NCBI GenBank assembly: GCA_964469265.1
Contig: CAYXYF010000004.1
Span: 36,220 to 100,219 of the forward strand
Source of the DNA: JAEYZS01 sp964469265
GTDB lineage: Bacteria; Bdellovibrionota; Bdellovibrionia; Bdellovibrionales; JAEYZS01
Direction of reading: 5' to 3'
DNA: 64,000 nucleotides
The position numbers were made by a program, and so were the translations under genes. The notes under the pieces were generated by a model. The model searched no databases. It was not told the DNA's origin and saw nothing but the letters and a program-made list of their open reading frames with translations. Of the stretch, positions 32,887-41,559 are shown in pieces (the first letter of the stretch is position 1; the number at the start of each line of letters is the position of its first letter).

Positions 32887-34131
32887 TTAATAATGAGATC
32901 TATTAAGGATTTTGTTATATGCGTCGATGGTTGTTTTTACCATTTTGTCGGTATCAAACAAGTCCCGCACTTTCATTGAAGCGCGCGTGCCGATCTCTTC
33001 AGTATTGAGCTGACCACGAAATATATCTAATATCAACTGCGACAGTGTCGCCGTATCGGCTGGACGAACAAGAAACCCTTCAATGCCATCTTCAACAATA
33101 GATGAAAGTGCGCTGATCTCAGATCCCACAATTGTTTTTCCTTGTGACATTGCAACTAGAAGGCTTGGTTCAAAACCCGTTGAAGCTAAACTCAAGTTCA
33201 CAAAAACTTGTGCTAAAGAAATATAATTGAAAATTTCATCGTCGGTCACAGCGCCCGTCAAAATGACTTTGTCACCAAGGGCTAAACTTAAAACTTCATA
33301 TTCAAGATCAAACATCATTGGACCGTCACCAAGGATGATAAGCCTAGCATCAGGTTTTTTGATGGCAACTTTTTGAAATGCTTTTAAGATAACTTTTAAA
33401 TCTTCGATATCCGTCATGTCAGATACTGTAACCACGCACTGATTATCAACGGTGAGCTCGTGCTTTGCTTGAAGCGTTTCAATGGACTCTTTATCAACGT
33501 TGGGATTAAACTGAACTCCGTAAGGTACAGTGTACATACGGGCATCGGGATAAAAATAGTATCGTTCCAAAGCAAGGCGCTCCGCTGGGGACGAAACAAA
33601 GACGGCGTCTGCGGATTTTAAAATTTTTCGGTCCGAACCCCAGTATGTTCTAAGGTATTTGTAAACCATAACAAAGTCGGTTTTTATCATGCTGGGTAGA
33701 TTTTCAGTTTTCATTCCAGCAATTGAAAAAAGTTGAAACAGCTGAGTTCCGCCCACATCAAAAGCTGTGGCAATTCGGTAAAGCTTTCTTCTTTGCGCGA
33801 TGGGAATACCTGATGAGTCCAGACTATGGACAATATGAAAGGGTTTGGTTTTGTGAAGCTCATTAAATTTACGACGGACCTCACTTGAAAAGCTCGTACG
33901 ACGTTGAAGTTTTGGATCAATATAGTGAATGTTTACTCCGTCACGGACTTCTTCCAAACCAGATGTATTCTTTTGCGCAGAGATCACTGTGACTTTATGA
34001 CCAGCTTCGACTAAGCCTTTGGCAATCGGGAATAAATAGCCGTACTCAGATGTGCGTCCAGAAATTGGAAACTTATGTGTTGTCATGCAAATGTTGAGTT
34101 GTTTCGGGACTTCGTACTTTCTAAAAAACAT
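32887..34131 (-). CDS. Family 4 glycosyltransferase
   Basis: 414 residues, GT-B fold. N-terminal SGRTSEYGYLFPIAKGLVEA (the glycine-rich acceptor start seen in GT4), then VTVISAQKN, the mid-protein HSLDSSGIP, and the C-terminal donor site: DARLIILGDGPMMFDLE, KVILTGAVTDDEIFNYI, FEPSLLVAMSQGKTIVGSE and DGIEGFLVRPADTATLSQL, with the usual E-x7-E approximated. Likely retains the sugar-nucleotide role in LPS or exopolysaccharide; sugar unknown. No obvious partner beside it. Confidence 0.88.
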   Translation of the reverse strand: MFFRKYEVPKQLNICMTTHKFPISGRTSEYGYLFPIAKGLVEAGHKVTVISAQKNTSGLEEVRDGVNIHYIDPKLQRRTSFSSEVRRKFNELHKTKPFHIVHSLDSSGIPIAQRRKLYRIATAFDVGGTQLFQLFSIAGMKTENLPSMIKTDFVMVYKYLRTYWGSDRKILKSADAVFVSSPAERLALERYYFYPDARMYTVPYGVQFNPNVDKESIETLQAKHELTVDNQCVVTVSDMTDIEDLKVILKAFQKVAIKKPDARLIILGDGPMMFDLEYEVLSLALGDKVILTGAVTDDEIFNYISLAQVFVNLSLASTGFEPSLLVAMSQGKTIVGSEISALSSIVEDGIEGFLVRPADTATLSQLILDIFRGQLNTEEIGTRASMKVRDLFDTDKMVKTTIDAYNKILNRSHY

Positions 34132-34182
34132 GATTCTATAAAATCATATCTTGCTAATTTAAGTCTACTATAACTTGGTTTA

Positions 34183-35070
34183 TTAATTAAATAGACCAGA
34201 GCAAGCTGGTTTAATCACTAGGACTTTGTCATTTAGCGAACGTATTTCATGAGCGATGCTTTGCATTCGTAAGGGGATCCGCAATACATCATCGAATAAA
34301 ACTCCGTGGACGTTTTCAAAGTTAAGAAGATGTTTTGTTGTGAGAAAAACGGCCTCACTAGAATCGGATGAAGGCTGAAGAACTTTGATGGAGAAGATTC
34401 TTCGTTTTATGTCTTGTGCGCCAAGAAATACAACATTTGCTTCGGTTCTTAAAGCGGGTAGCTCCCTCACTGAGAGCTCAAGGAGTGTGTCTTTGTATTC
34501 AATGGTCGCGGGCTTGCCTGGCTCCATCGCAATCTTATATTTAAGGCTATCTCTAAGAATCGTTTCATGATGAAGGTCAAACATAGAGCTCTTGGTTGTA
34601 TCTATTATTCCGCGCGCTCGATCTTTCTCATTGAGAGCGTCCAAAATTTTACGGGCGAGGTCCTTTTTGATATTATGAAAATAGCGAGCGGAAACTTCGT
34701 TGTTTTGAGACAAAAAGTACTGGTTTGCAGCCTTCAGAATGCGATTAACCTCGTTTATAACCTCTTCTGCGTAGGAGTCCGTTTTGATGGAGTCGAGGTA
34801 AAAAATATAACTATTTACTGCATTTCTTAAGATTTGAAATGTTCTCTGTGATCGCTCCTCGGGAATGATAGAAAGATTTTGTACAAAGTCGTAAAAGTGA
34901 GAATTAATCAATAGCTCGTACGTGCGCTTCTGATTTTGCGTTAATCGCTCTAAATATTCGTAATCGAATTCCTCATTGAGATTGATTCTAGGACCGTCAG
35001 GTGGATTGGCCCATGTCCTCGCGCCAGGAAGACTTATTAGCAAAATGAATAAAAATAACTTCAAATACAA
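34183..35070 (-). CDS. Secreted protein, unknown
   Basis: 295 residues. The best start is TTG 35070, preceded by AAGGG, giving a signal peptide of about 21 residues (MYLKLFLFILLISLPGARTWA). The mature part is mainly helical with acidic and basic patches (FDYEYLERLTQNQKRTYELL, FHNIKKDLARKILDALNEK). One Cys near the end (KPACSGLFN). No family recognised. Confidence 0.75.
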   Translation of the reverse strand: MYLKLFLFILLISLPGARTWANPPDGPRINLNEEFDYEYLERLTQNQKRTYELLINSHFYDFVQNLSIIPEERSQRTFQILRNAVNSYIFYLDSIKTDSYAEEVINEVNRILKAANQYFLSQNNEVSARYFHNIKKDLARKILDALNEKDRARGIIDTTKSSMFDLHHETILRDSLKYKIAMEPGKPATIEYKDTLLELSVRELPALRTEANVVFLGAQDIKRRIFSIKVLQPSSDSSEAVFLTTKHLLNFENVHGVLFDDVLRIPLRMQSIAHEIRSLNDKVLVIKPACSGLFN

Positions 35071-35185
35071 AATGGTGCCCTTTTTTGTAAGAACTATGAA
35101 AATTAGTTATAAGTTGGTCTCTAAGAAAGATTTTAGAGCCTTTTATACTTGCGAAACCTTAATAATGCAAACGAGGTGCCTGAGT

Positions 35186-35596
35186 TTAGACGAGAAGCTC
35201 TAATAGCTTTGGAAGAATTTTACGGTTTGCCTCCGGGATTTCTAACTGAGCAAGCTCTTCTGGGCGAATCCATTTCAATTCTTTATGGTGCTGGCTTTTT
35301 GGTTCGCCCTTCCAGAGCTTCACATCAAAGAAGAGCATCAAAATTCCACGGTCCCCGTAAGCATGGGTGTGAGAGTGTCTGAGCGAACCGATTTCAGCTT
35401 CAATCCCGAGTTCTTCTTGAAGCTCACGCTTTAATGCCTGTTCGGGATTTTCTCCTAATTCGATTTTTCCACCAGGGAACTCCCATTGTCCAGCTAAGCT
35501 ATGGCCCTCAGGTCGTTGTCCGACTAAAACAAGACCGTTTTTCCGTATAAAACCTGTTACAACTGGAATCCATGAGGGACGCTTTTTGAAACTCAT
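35186..35596 (-). CDS. MutT-like Nudix hydrolase
   Basis: 136 residues. Nudix box GGKIELGENPEQALKREL then QEELGI fits G-x5-E-x7-R-E-x2-E-E-x-G-U. Flanking features VVTGFIRKNGLVLVGQRP and SLAGQWEFPG are those of MutT (8-oxo-dGTPase), which also has a comparable length. Overlaps pyrD by four bases (ATGA), third gene of gdh-pyrD-mutT. Confidence 0.88.
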   Translation of the reverse strand: MSFKKRPSWIPVVTGFIRKNGLVLVGQRPEGHSLAGQWEFPGGKIELGENPEQALKRELQEELGIEAEIGSLRHSHTHAYGDRGILMLFFDVKLWKGEPKSQHHKELKWIRPEELAQLEIPEANRKILPKLLELLV

Positions 35597-36618
35597 TTCA
35601 TGATCTTATTAAAATCATTTGAATCTTTAAAGACTTTTTTAAAGAAAAATGGACCTTCAAAAATTAGTGTCGAGTACACCTGAACAAGATCTGCACCCAT
35701 TTGCAGTCTTTCAAAAACTTCCTCAGAGGTCATCACACCGCCAACACTCACAATCAACTTGTCTTTTCTGTTAGCCCCGAGGTGTTCAATTGCTGCTTTA
35801 AGAAACAACTTTGATTTTTCTTGAAGGGGAAGTCCTGAAACTCCGCCCGTTTTTGGATAGGGCATGGAAGGCTCTCTTTTTGTTGTTGTATTTGTAAGGA
35901 TCCATCCATCAATTCCAGCTTCTAAGCTAATATCAAGCACACTTTTTAATTCTTGAATTGTCAGATCAGGAGAAATTTTAAGCAAAAGCGGGGTGAGTGT
36001 ACCGATGCTTGCATCCTTGTTCTCTTCAACAACAACAGAGAGAAACTCTTGCAGATTTTCTGGTTGGAGGAGTGACCGAAGTTGAGGAGTATTTGGGCTG
36101 CTGATATTTATAACAAAAGCATCTGCCACTTCAGATAGAGTTCTGATGAGTTTAATGTAGTCATCCACTGCGCTCTCAACTGGAGTATCCCTGTTTTTTC
36201 CTAAGTTGACAAAAACGGGAGTGAAGTGGGGATGGCGTAACTTTCTGAGGTTTTTTCGGACGGCATTTGCTCCCCGGCTTGGAAAGCCAAGTTGGTTCCA
36301 AAGAGATCGCGTTTCAAGATGTCTATCAATTGTTTTCCCCGGGTTTGCAATCTGTGCATTTGGCGTGACTGTGCCGACCTCAACAAACCCTACTCCGAGA
36401 GTCCAAAGTTCATGAACGAGTTCTGCGTTTTTATCAAACCCACCAGCAATACCAAGCGGGTTGGTGAAATCCAACCCACGCCACGAAAATGGTTTCCATG
36501 TTAAAGTCTTTGGTCGATTGAAACGCCCGTATACCTTTAAGAACCAAGGGCTAACATTGTGTCCGATTTGTGGTGAAAGAAGAAGCCAGGGTTTAAAGTC
36601 CTTAAGCTTTCCAATCAT
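35593..36618 (-). CDS. pyrD: Dihydroorotate dehydrogenase (quinone), class 2
   Basis: 341 residues. Class 2 features: N-terminal helices before the barrel, TNPLGIAGGFDKNAELV, GVGFVEVGTVTP, QLGFPSRGA, VFVNLGKNRDTP, VINISSPNTPQLRSLL (catalytic Ser context) and SVGGVMTSEEVFERLQMGA. It oxidises dihydroorotate to orotate at the inner membrane with quinone and FMN. ATGA overlap with gdh and mutT. Confidence 0.95.
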   Translation of the reverse strand: MIGKLKDFKPWLLLSPQIGHNVSPWFLKVYGRFNRPKTLTWKPFSWRGLDFTNPLGIAGGFDKNAELVHELWTLGVGFVEVGTVTPNAQIANPGKTIDRHLETRSLWNQLGFPSRGANAVRKNLRKLRHPHFTPVFVNLGKNRDTPVESAVDDYIKLIRTLSEVADAFVINISSPNTPQLRSLLQPENLQEFLSVVVEENKDASIGTLTPLLLKISPDLTIQELKSVLDISLEAGIDGWILTNTTTKREPSMPYPKTGGVSGLPLQEKSKLFLKAAIEHLGANRKDKLIVSVGGVMTSEEVFERLQMGADLVQVYSTLIFEGPFFFKKVFKDSNDFNKIMK

Positions 36619-37877
36619 CTTGGATACAAGCCTCGGAGTAACATTGCTTTCTCAAGCCGTTTCACAGCTACGCACATTGCTGATGTTCTCATATCAACGT
36701 TTCTCTCTTTAGAGAACTCCCATACTCTGTGGAATGCATTTGTGATTTGATGATGGAGCTTCTCATTCACTTCTGCTTCTCCCCAGAAGAATGAGGCAAG
36801 CGACTGAACCCATTCAAAATAAGAAACAATCACACCACCACCATTGGCCAAGATATCAGGAATAATAGTGATACCTTTATCGTTAAGAAATCTGTCAGCC
36901 TCTCCTGTAACAGGTCCGTTTGCACCTTCCACAACAAGTTTAGCGCGAATGTCGTTGGCGTTATTTTTGTTGATTGAGCCGTCAAGAGCACAAGGTAGTA
37001 GGGCATCACAATCCATCGCAAGCAATTGATCATTAGTGATTTTTTCATGAGGAACAGAAACACCGTCAAAGGTTTTGTTAGCTTTGTAATGTTCCCAAAC
37101 TTTCTTAATATCAAGCCCAGACGAGCTAGTGATACCGCCATGAACGTCAGAAATTGCAACCACCTTTGCGCCTCTCTCAAAAGCATAAAGGGCAGCGTGC
37201 GCACCAACGTTACCAAAACCTTGAATTGCAACGCGAGTTGAATCCATCTTCATACCTAATACCTTCAATGCTTCTTGAAGACAGAACACAACACCGAGGC
37301 CTGTTGCTCCCATTCTTCCAAGTGAACCACCGATTTCAACTGGCTTACCAGTTACTACACCGTGAACGGCATAGCCTTGCTGTTGAGAGTAAGTGTCTAG
37401 TAACCATGCCATGGTTTGTCCGTCTGTTCCGACGTCAGGTGCTGGGATATCTTTTGTTGGTCCAATGAAAGGAGCAATTTCAGATGTGAATCTTCGAGTG
37501 AGAGCTTGTAATTCGTTTCTTGAAAGTTTTGTCGGATCAACTGCAACACCGCCTTTTGCTCCGCCTAACGGAAGTTGGAGGAGTGAAGCTTTAAATGTCA
37601 TAAGCATTGCAAGGCCAGCAACTTCAGAGAGGTTTACGTCTTGATGATAACGAATACCACCTTTGAATGGTCCGAGAGTTTGAGAGTGTTGTACTCGATA
37701 ACCGTTGAAGACCTTCACTGTTTGGTCCTCGAGACGAACAGGCACACTTACGATAATTGCGCGCTTGGGTTTGATAAGGCGCTCGGCAACATTGGGATCA
37801 AGGTTTACCGTCTCCGCTGCATTTCGAAAAATTGATATTGTGTTCTGATAGAGGTGACCTGATATTAACGAGTCCAT
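36615..37877 (-). CDS. gdhA: Glu/Leu/Phe/Val-type glutamate dehydrogenase
   Basis: 420 residues, typical of NAD-type hexameric GDH. GPFKGGIRYHQDVNLSEVAG, LLQLPLGGAKGGVAVDP (catalytic Lys), DIPAPDVGTDGQTMAWLLD, and Rossmann IQGFGNVGAHAA are all present. It converts glutamate to 2-oxoglutarate plus ammonia or the reverse, a likely step when growing on amino acids. GAAGGAA ribosome site precedes ATG. First of gdh-pyrD-mutT. The upstream region holds two inverted repeats. Confidence 0.94.
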   Translation of the reverse strand: MDSLISGHLYQNTISIFRNAAETVNLDPNVAERLIKPKRAIIVSVPVRLEDQTVKVFNGYRVQHSQTLGPFKGGIRYHQDVNLSEVAGLAMLMTFKASLLQLPLGGAKGGVAVDPTKLSRNELQALTRRFTSEIAPFIGPTKDIPAPDVGTDGQTMAWLLDTYSQQQGYAVHGVVTGKPVEIGGSLGRMGATGLGVVFCLQEALKVLGMKMDSTRVAIQGFGNVGAHAALYAFERGAKVVAISDVHGGITSSSGLDIKKVWEHYKANKTFDGVSVPHEKITNDQLLAMDCDALLPCALDGSINKNNANDIRAKLVVEGANGPVTGEADRFLNDKGITIIPDILANGGGVIVSYFEWVQSLASFFWGEAEVNEKLHHQITNAFHRVWEFSKERNVDMRTSAMCVAVKRLEKAMLLRGLYPR

Positions 37878-37890
37878 GATTTTCCTTCTT

Positions 37891-37963
37891 GGTCGATTGT
37901 TAAATGGCCGCTTGTTCTTGGTTGGCCGATCGACCGATCTGTGTGAGAAGCAAGTCTCTCACA
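37891..37963. repeat. Paired inverted repeats upstream of gdh
   Basis: GGTCGAT (37891-37897) pairs with ATCGACC (37929-37935), and TGTGAGA (37942-37948) pairs with TCTCACA (37957-37963). They lie in the 169-base divergent region between gdh and the heptosyltransferase gene, 14-86 bases upstream of the gdh ATG. Either could be an operator or leader hairpin. I see no clear promoter for either gene. Confidence 0.4.
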
Positions 37964-38046
37964 AAAAATAAATATGTCTACCTTTGTCATGAGACGTCTA
38001 AAGCGGTACTTGCCTTAAAGTGTCAACCGCAATAGTCTGATGTTGA

Positions 38047-39018
38047 ATGACGACTGTTCTCATCCGCATGGATAAAATCGGAGATCTTATCTTAACACTG
38101 CCAGTGGATCAGGTCTTCCTGCCAACCCAACAGGTGGTGTGGTTTATTAGTCGCGGTTTAGAATACTTTCCCACAAGTGCGTCTCCTAAACGACAGTTTC
38201 ATAGTTTTTCAAAAAAGTTTAGCTGGAAAGACTTCAAGCAAATGGTGTCGACCTTAAGAAGCCTGCGGCCGAGCCAAGCCATTATTTTTCATGCTCCCTG
38301 GTGGGTGGGACTTGCGCTTTGTATAGCGGGGGTGCCAAAAAGGATTGGAGTTCGAAGCAAGCCCCACTCTTATATATTCTTTAATAGGTCTTTAAGGCAG
38401 AAGCGGAGCCGGGCGCAGAAGCATGAAGCTGAATATGGGCTAGAGCTTGTTCGCTTAGCGCTCGGGCAAGGTTTTGATTTTCATGGTTTAGAGCCGTTGA
38501 AGCTAAAAAGCTCCCTTGATAAAAACGAACTCAAGGGCTTCGGTGTTTCAGACCACTATATAGTCGTCCATCCTGGGATGGCAGGCTCAGCGCTAAACTG
38601 GCCAGCACAAAAATACATTCAATTTATCAGATACTTTTCAAAGACTTATGACGTTGTAATAACATGTGGACCCAATGATCATAGTATCGTTAATCCCATT
38701 GCCGAGGCCCTTAAGGAAAATTCGAAAGTAAAGGTACTAACGGGGTTGAGCTTCGATCAACTCACCTTGGTCCTTGAAAACGCTAGGGGAGTTCTTGCTC
38801 CAAGTACTGGGGTGGTCCATATGGCGGCATCCGTAGGAGTGCCCACCCTTGGAATTTATAGCCCAGTGGGAGTTGAGCGGGCCATCCGCTGGGGACCACG
38901 AGGGTCAAAGGTTCATACTTTGACACCAGAAACGAAAAATAATACCTTCGACCCTCAAACTGTCATGGACAGCTTAGGGGCTGATCAGGTCATAAATAAG
39001 TTTAAGGAAATGCTATGA
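38047..39018 (+). CDS. Family 9 glycosyltransferase (heptosyltransferase-like)
   Basis: 323 residues. N-terminal MTTVLIRMDKIGDLILTLP is the heptosyltransferase acceptor-side motif (x-R-x-D-x-I-G-D-x-x-L-x-x-P). The C-terminal half has IVVHPGMAGSALNWPAQKY, VLAPSTGVVHMAASVGVPTLGIY, and WGPRG. WaaC/WaaF-type enzymes add heptose to lipid A-Kdo. The four-base overlap with hldA supports an LPS inner-core role. Confidence 0.88.
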   Translation: MTTVLIRMDKIGDLILTLPVDQVFLPTQQVVWFISRGLEYFPTSASPKRQFHSFSKKFSWKDFKQMVSTLRSLRPSQAIIFHAPWWVGLALCIAGVPKRIGVRSKPHSYIFFNRSLRQKRSRAQKHEAEYGLELVRLALGQGFDFHGLEPLKLKSSLDKNELKGFGVSDHYIVVHPGMAGSALNWPAQKYIQFIRYFSKTYDVVITCGPNDHSIVNPIAEALKENSKVKVLTGLSFDQLTLVLENARGVLAPSTGVVHMAASVGVPTLGIYSPVGVERAIRWGPRGSKVHTLTPETKNNTFDPQTVMDSLGADQVINKFKEML

Positions 39019-40016
39019 GCATCGATGCAAAAAAATTAGAACAATACATCCAGCAATTTGCGAAAAAGAAAATCATGATCGTTGGTGATATTGGACTCGA
39101 TGAATACGTCAACGGTGCCGTAAAAAGAATCTCTCCAGAGGCCCCAGTTCCTGTCGTTGAGGTCCATGCTGAGGAGCAACGGCTGGGTCTTGCAACCAAC
39201 GTTGCACAAAACATCGTAAGCCTTGGTGGAACCCCTGTTTTGGTTTCTGTTATCGGAAATGATTATGCTGGAGACCAGCTCAAAAAGCTCCTACGAGAAG
39301 CCAATGTTTCTGATGAGTATCTTATTTCAGATAAAAGCAGGCCAACCACAAAAAAACTTCGAGTCATGTCTGAGCATCATCACGTTGTTCGGGTTGATTT
39401 TGAACAAAAGCGATTTTTAGATGCAGAAATTGAGGCAAAAGTACTTTCTCAAGTCGAGGCTCATATTTCAGAGTGCGAAGGTATCATCATTCAAGACTAC
39501 GCGAAGGGAATCTTCTCTGAAAAGTTAATTCAAGATGTTGTTCGAGTTGTGAAAGCTCATAAAAAGAAAGTGATTGTAGATCCGCACCGCAATACACCGA
39601 TTGAGTATTACAGAGGCGTTGATCTTATGACTCCGAATGCGGAAGAGGCGATTTTGCTCAGCCGTCTTCCAGTCGATGATTTACGAGGGGTATCCGAGTC
39701 TTTTGCTGAAGTGGGTGACGCTTTGATGAAAGCGATCGGTTCTCCACAGATGGTCGTAACTCGAGGAAAAGAAGGCATGACCTTCTTTGAGAATGGAAAA
39801 TCTGAAACCGTTCCTACCGTTGCTCGTGAAGTTTTTGATGTCACTGGGGCTGGAGATACCGTTGTTGCGGCGATGACGCTTGCTTGGTGCTCAGATATTT
39901 CTCTTAAAGAAAGCTGTCTCATTGCAAATCATGCGGCAGGAGTGGTTGTAGCCAAAATTGGTTGTGCAACTTGTGATATACAAGAACTCACTCACTCTTT
40001 TGCAAATAATTCTTAG
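39015..40016 (+). CDS. hldA: D-glycero-beta-D-manno-heptose-7-phosphate kinase (RfaE1/HldA)
   Basis: 333 residues of PfkB/ribokinase fold. MIVGDIGLDEYVNGAVKRIS and PEAPVPVVEVHAEEQRLGLA are diagnostic for RfaE domain 1; VIVDPHRNTPIEYYRGVDLM and the anion hole DVTGAGDTVVAAM contain the catalytic Asp. E. coli HldE is 477 residues and carries a cytidylyltransferase domain; that half is absent, so a separate hldC is expected elsewhere. It phosphorylates heptose-7-P for ADP-heptose synthesis. Confidence 0.94.
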   Translation: MSIDAKKLEQYIQQFAKKKIMIVGDIGLDEYVNGAVKRISPEAPVPVVEVHAEEQRLGLATNVAQNIVSLGGTPVLVSVIGNDYAGDQLKKLLREANVSDEYLISDKSRPTTKKLRVMSEHHHVVRVDFEQKRFLDAEIEAKVLSQVEAHISECEGIIIQDYAKGIFSEKLIQDVVRVVKAHKKKVIVDPHRNTPIEYYRGVDLMTPNAEEAILLSRLPVDDLRGVSESFAEVGDALMKAIGSPQMVVTRGKEGMTFFENGKSETVPTVAREVFDVTGAGDTVVAAMTLAWCSDISLKESCLIANHAAGVVVAKIGCATCDIQELTHSFANNS

Positions 40017-40095
40017 CCCCTATGAACGGGATTGCTTTAGTAGGTTGTCATAGACGATAATAGGCATTGCTGCTTTTATAGATAAGGAGTGCGCG

Positions 40096-40254
40096 ATGTT
40101 TGAAGTTATTATGATTGTTGGGCTTATTGCGCTTTATTTCTTCTTTATGGTTTTTTACCCAGAGTGGGTTGGAATTATGGGGAAGGTCGGTAAAAAGAAC
40201 GAAAAAGCACGTCAAAAAGGGTCAAAGGCCGAAGACCCCGATTTTTTAAAGTAA
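40096..40254 (+). CDS. 52-residue single-pass membrane protein, unknown
   Basis: A short frame with ATG 40096 and TAA 40252-40254, preceded by AAGGAG at 40083-40088. The product is 52 residues: a hydrophobic helix (EVIMIVGLIALYFFFMVFY) near the start, then PEWVGI and a basic tail rich in Lys ending DPDFLK. The ribosome site, ideal topology and lack of overlap make it a plausible real gene. It lies 79 bases after hldA. I know no family for it. Confidence 0.65.
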   Translation: MFEVIMIVGLIALYFFFMVFYPEWVGIMGKVGKKNEKARQKGSKAEDPDFLK

Positions 40255-40286
40255 ACCCCGTAGAACAAATACAATTCCCCTTGTTA

Positions 40287-40309
40287 TTTTACCTTCGTTT
40301 AAGGTAAAA
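40287..40309. repeat. Hairpin between small membrane gene and rlmN
   Basis: TTTTACCTT (40287-40295) and AAGGTAAAA (40301-40309) are perfect 9-base arms around CGTTT. The A/T arrangement is opposite to that of an intrinsic terminator, and no T-run follows. It lies 72 bases upstream of the rlmN ATG and might be an operator or leader hairpin. Confidence 0.45.
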
Positions 40310-40380
40310 AAGTTCCTTTATAACCAGCTGTAACAAGCTAAGCGTCAAATAAAAACTTTTGAATGCTTGAAAGGATAAAA

Positions 40381-41541
40381 ATGTCTACTCAAACGACTGA
40401 GTTCTCAACTCAATATAAACCATTTCTTCCAGAGCCAGAAGCAGAGCAAATCCAGTACGAAAAAAGAAACTTCTTTGATTTAACTCTTGAGCAGCTGAAA
40501 GAAATTCTGCAAGTTTACGGAAAAGAAAAATTTCGTGCTCAACAGATTTTTTCGTGGGTTTATCAAAAGGGCATCACCGACTTTGAGCAAATGACAAACC
40601 TATCAAAAGAACTCAGAGCGGAACTACCTAAAATTTTAGAATTTAGAACATTGGAAATGGTATCTCACTTAAAGAGTATCGACGGCACCCAAAAGTTCTT
40701 GTTCCGTCTTCCCGCTTCAGAGAAGGGTGGAGCTCTGACGTTTGAAACTGTGATAATTCCGTCACGCGATAGACTGACTCTTTGTGTTTCTAGTGAGGTC
40801 GGTTGCAATATGGCGTGTAAGTTTTGTTTTACAGGAAAACAGAAACTCAAACGCAGATTGCCTGCTGGTGATATTGTTATGCAATTTCTACTGGCATCAC
40901 AGAAACTTGAAGGCGATCAGCGCTTAACCAATATTGTTTTTATGGGAATGGGAGAGCCACTGGATAATCCAGATGCGGTCTTTAATAGCATTAAAATTTT
41001 AAATTCGCCATGGGGAATGAATTTTTCAAGAAAGAGGGTGACTGTCTCCACTTCAGGAATTGTTCCCAATATAAAATTAATTGCAGAAAGTGGAGCACGC
41101 TTGGCAGTCAGTCTTAATGCAACGACTGATGAGATGAGAGATTTCATCATGCCAATTAATAAACGCTATCCGCTCTCAGAACTTATGCAAAGCTGTCGCG
41201 AGTATTATGAAACAACGGGAGACGAAATTACTTTTGAGTACGTTCTTCTGAAAGATGTAAATGACACTATTGAGGACGCAAAGCGTATAAAAAAATTAAC
41301 TAAAGGGATTCCTTGCAAAATCAATCTAATTCCGTTTAATGAACATCCTGGATCAGAATTTAAACGTCCTGAAAGAGTTAAAGTTTTAGATTTTCAAAAG
41401 GCTTTAATGAATATGGGAATGCACGTTCTTATCCGAAGAACAATGGGGCGAGATATCTACGCAGCTTGCGGTCAGTTGCAGTCAGCGTACGACGGTAAGC
41501 CGAAGAAACTTACCCCTGATGTAATGACAACGTCGGTTTAA
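40381..41541 (+). CDS. rlmN: 23S rRNA/tRNA A2503/A37 methyltransferase RlmN
   Basis: 386 residues from ATG 40381, which has AAAGGA five bases before it; the frame is open to another ATG at 40363. Radical SAM cluster CNMACKFCFTG (Cys142, 146, 149), GKEKFRAQQIFSWVYQKGI, MGMGEPLDN, TVSTSGIVPNI, and Cys363 in AACGQL, the mono-thiolate needed for the mechanism. It makes m2A2503 in 23S rRNA and m2A37 in some tRNAs. Confidence 0.95.
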   Translation: MSTQTTEFSTQYKPFLPEPEAEQIQYEKRNFFDLTLEQLKEILQVYGKEKFRAQQIFSWVYQKGITDFEQMTNLSKELRAELPKILEFRTLEMVSHLKSIDGTQKFLFRLPASEKGGALTFETVIIPSRDRLTLCVSSEVGCNMACKFCFTGKQKLKRRLPAGDIVMQFLLASQKLEGDQRLTNIVFMGMGEPLDNPDAVFNSIKILNSPWGMNFSRKRVTVSTSGIVPNIKLIAESGARLAVSLNATTDEMRDFIMPINKRYPLSELMQSCREYYETTGDEITFEYVLLKDVNDTIEDAKRIKKLTKGIPCKINLIPFNEHPGSEFKRPERVKVLDFQKALMNMGMHVLIRRTMGRDIYAACGQLQSAYDGKPKKLTPDVMTTSV

Positions 41542-41559
41542 TGCACGACTGGGGGAAGT

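Noticed and set aside
40287..40309. Intrinsic terminator
   Set aside because: The stem has T on the 5' side and A on the 3' side and no T-run follows in either direction.
40381..41541. EpmB-type lysine aminomutase
   Set aside because: The CNMACKFCF cluster, the C-terminal mono-thiolate Cys and overall segments are those of RlmN.
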